DNA from: Bacteriovoracaceae bacterium
Lineage (GTDB): Bacteria > Bdellovibrionota > Bacteriovoracia > Bacteriovoracales > Bacteriovoracaceae
Length of the DNA stretch: 7,367 bases
Assembly: GCA_023146355.1 (NCBI GenBank)
Contig: JAGLCH010000374.1
Location: 1 to 7,367 of the forward strand
Reading direction: 5' to 3'
Program-made: the position numbers and the translations under genes
The notes under the pieces: generated by a model
Told to the model about the DNA's origin: nothing
Seen by the model: only the letters and a program-made list of their open reading frames with translations
Database searches by the model: none
In this document: positions 6,035 to 7,367 of the stretch, one piece after another
How the letters are laid out: each line of letters begins with the position of its first letter
How positions within the stretch are numbered: the stretch's first letter is position 1

Positions 6035-7090
6035 ATGAACGACAACAATGAGAGCGTAGAAATTTATGAAGAGCAATTACCAGAGTTTCAAACGATTGGT
6101 AAATTTCTATGCAGCGAAAGAGAGAAACAAAATCTTACGTTAAGAGAGATCTCTAAAAATACAAAAATTGGTACAACGATGTTGGAGCTGCTTGAGCAGG
6201 ATGAATTTGACCAGCTCCCCAATAGGGCCTATGTTGTTGGCTACGTTAAGTCATATGCCAAGGAAGTTTCTGTTGATACCAATATGGCGCTTAATGTTCT
6301 GGAAGAAACCTACTCCCTTTTCGAAGGAGCAATAAAAAGACCCGCTAGAAAGATCACCTCAACGACAAGGACCAAAACGTCTGTTCCTCCAATCAAAATC
6401 CCTTTACCAAAGATGATTACGGGACTAGGAGTAATTGCCCTCTTAGGGATGAGCTATGTTTATTTTGTAAATGGGACAACGAATATTAATGCTCTAAATG
6501 CGGCACATGAAGAAGTAACTCCAACTACCGTTTCGGAGACAACACCACTTCAAAAAGAGCAGCATCAAGATATTAAAGTAGTGAAAGAAGAGAATGAAGT
6601 TAAAGCTGTGACTCCGCCTACGAATAAAAAAATCATTTTAAAAGAAGAAATTAAAACAAAGAAAATTAAATTACGTAAAATATCGGGAGTTCTCTACTCC
6701 TCAACTGAGACAACTGCCACTGACTTAAAAAAAATCCCCTCAGGAATTCGTGGAAAGTATATTGCTGGCCAGCAAAACCTAGTAGTCATTTCTAAAAATG
6801 AAACTACATGGATGACCTATAAAAAAGATAATGATGAGATTAAGCAATTCAAGCTCAGAAAGAATGCTAGGCTTCTCATATCTGGAAATGTTATTCGCCT
6901 TTATTTTGGTAATATTAATGCCACTGAAATCTTTCTCAATGATAAAAAACTTTTGACCCCGTCAAAAACGGGAGTAAAAAGTTTAGTTGTTCCTCAAGTA
7001 AGTCGCTTTGATTACAAGCTACCACTCTTCATTTATAAACGAAGTGGAAAAGTTATTACCTCTGAAGATTATGAAAAGGAAGCTAACTAG
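6035..7090 (+). CDS. rodZ: RodZ-like cytoskeletal HTH membrane protein
   Basis: A 351-residue bitopic inner-membrane protein. Seen: an N-terminal helix-turn-helix of the RodZ type at about 20-92 (IGKFLCSEREKQNLTLREIS, then LEQDEFDQLPNRAYVVGYVKSYA), a basic stretch at about 101-127, one membrane span at about 128-145, a Lys/Glu/Thr-rich periplasmic linker at about 146-240, and a C-terminal beta domain at about 247-325. The latter follows the DUF4115 pattern (TTWMTYK, ISGNVIRLYFGNINATEIFLN). Known for the family: RodZ links MreB filaments to the cell-wall elongation machinery through its HTH domain, and it does not normally act as a DNA-binding regulator. The ATG has a weak GGAT 6 bases upstream and lies 15 bp after the TPR lipoprotein, so it is probably co-transcribed. 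The final TAG overlaps the stop of the convergent gene. Some delta-type bacteria have several HTH_25 membrane proteins, so orthology is likely rather than certain. Confidence 0.83.
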   Translation: MNDNNESVEIYEEQLPEFQTIGKFLCSEREKQNLTLREISKNTKIGTTMLELLEQDEFDQLPNRAYVVGYVKSYAKEVSVDTNMALNVLEETYSLFEGAIKRPARKITSTTRTKTSVPPIKIPLPKMITGLGVIALLGMSYVYFVNGTTNINALNAAHEEVTPTTVSETTPLQKEQHQDIKVVKEENEVKAVTPPTNKKIILKEEIKTKKIKLRKISGVLYSSTETTATDLKKIPSGIRGKYIAGQQNLVVISKNETTWMTYKKDNDEIKQFKLRKNARLLISGNVIRLYFGNINATEIFLNDKKLLTPSKTGVKSLVVPQVSRFDYKLPLFIYKRSGKVITSEDYEKEAN

Positions 7091-7367
7091 CTATTCCAGC
7101 TTAGCTTGCGATAGAAATATACCCCAAATAAGGAAAGTATTCCAGCAGGGACGAAAGGAACCAAGAAGCAGGGAATAAGCCCCTTTTGACCAGCACCAAG
7201 TAATGAAAAGTAGATCCCGTAATATAAAATGATCATTAAAAAGGCAATTAAACCAGTATTGCGACTATCCCCTCTCCCTTTCTTAATTCCAAGACTAAAG
7301 CCCAGAAAGACAAAAAGTAAACACTGTACAGGTGCTGCTATACGAGTCCAAAACTCAATTTCATAAC
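7087..7367 (-). CDS. lptF: LptF/LptG-family LPS export permease, C-terminal fragment
   Basis: The last 92 codons plus stop of a gene that enters from the right edge. Seen: YEIEFWTRIAAPVQCLLFVF, then a membrane segment ending LGFSLGI, a short basic loop (KKGRGDSRN), a second membrane segment (LIAFLMIILYYGIYFSLLG), GLIPCFLVPFVP, and a third hydrophobic stretch ending in YFYRKLSWNS. The W-x-R-x-A-x-P entry into the last membrane bundle and the following LGI-basic loop-YYxxYxSLL pattern fit the C-terminal half of YjgP/YjgQ permeases, closer to LptF than LptG. Family role: with LptG and the LptB ATPase it extracts lipopolysaccharide from the inner membrane. The gene converges on rodZ and the two stop codons share CTAG at 7087-7090. 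The LptF-versus-LptG choice is tentative because only the end is visible. Confidence 0.72.
   Translation of the reverse strand, partial: YEIEFWTRIAAPVQCLLFVFLGFSLGIKKGRGDSRNTGLIAFLMIILYYGIYFSLLGAGQKGLIPCFLVPFVPAGILSLFGVYFYRKLSWNS

Noticed and set aside
6035..7090. Treating the RodZ-like protein as a DNA-binding transcription factor
   Set aside because: The HTH is of the RodZ type, followed by a single membrane span and a periplasmic beta domain, which is the cytoskeletal adaptor architecture.
1..7367. Mobile element, CRISPR, toxin-antitoxin, defence system or RNA gene
   Set aside because: No transposase, integrase, repeat array, tRNA-like cloverleaf or defence-type gene was seen. All space is filled by recognisable housekeeping genes with short gaps.

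Overview
This is an AT-rich bacterial window carrying ordinary chromosomal housekeeping genes. It looks Gram-negative: there is a lipoprotein signal peptide with Ser after the lipidated Cys (fits the outer membrane), a PilF/PilW/Tgl-type TPR protein, a RodZ-like protein and the end of an LptF/LptG-type LPS-export permease. The mix (Ktr-type K+ uptake, a Tgl-like pilotin, AT-rich DNA) would suit a marine or predatory delta-type lineage such as Bacteriovorax/Halobacteriovorax. That placement is a guess from overall flavour, not something the sequence proves.

Left half, minus strand, read from 3876 down to 1: ktrB (K+ channel-like translocation subunit), ktrA (RCK gating subunit), a 404-residue membrane protein with a HAMP and a PAS domain but no output domain, and the first 55 codons of lepA (elongation factor 4). 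The gaps are 9, 15 and 31 bp, so all four could share one transcript. The ktrB stop codon lies inside the ktrA ribosome binding site.

Right half, plus strand: an RlmD/TrmA-family RNA 5-methyluridine methyltransferase with its four iron-sulfur cysteines and catalytic residues, starting at 3906 or 3942. After a 77-bp gap with a plausible promoter and an inverted repeat come a PilF/PilW/Tgl-like TPR lipoprotein and, 15 bp later, a RodZ-like HTH membrane protein. The window ends with a convergent LptF-like permease whose stop codon overlaps the rodZ stop within a shared CTAG.

The two halves diverge from a 29-bp (or 65-bp) AT-rich gap with two adjacent small palindromes. Thematically, the left operon handles K+ homeostasis plus translation, and the right block handles rRNA modification, pilus assembly, cell shape and envelope. 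The pilF-rodZ order matches that of E. coli and relatives. I see no mobile element, CRISPR, RNA gene or defence system, and no gene-free stretch over 300 bp. The most interesting item is the output-less HAMP-PAS sensor embedded in the K+ uptake operon.
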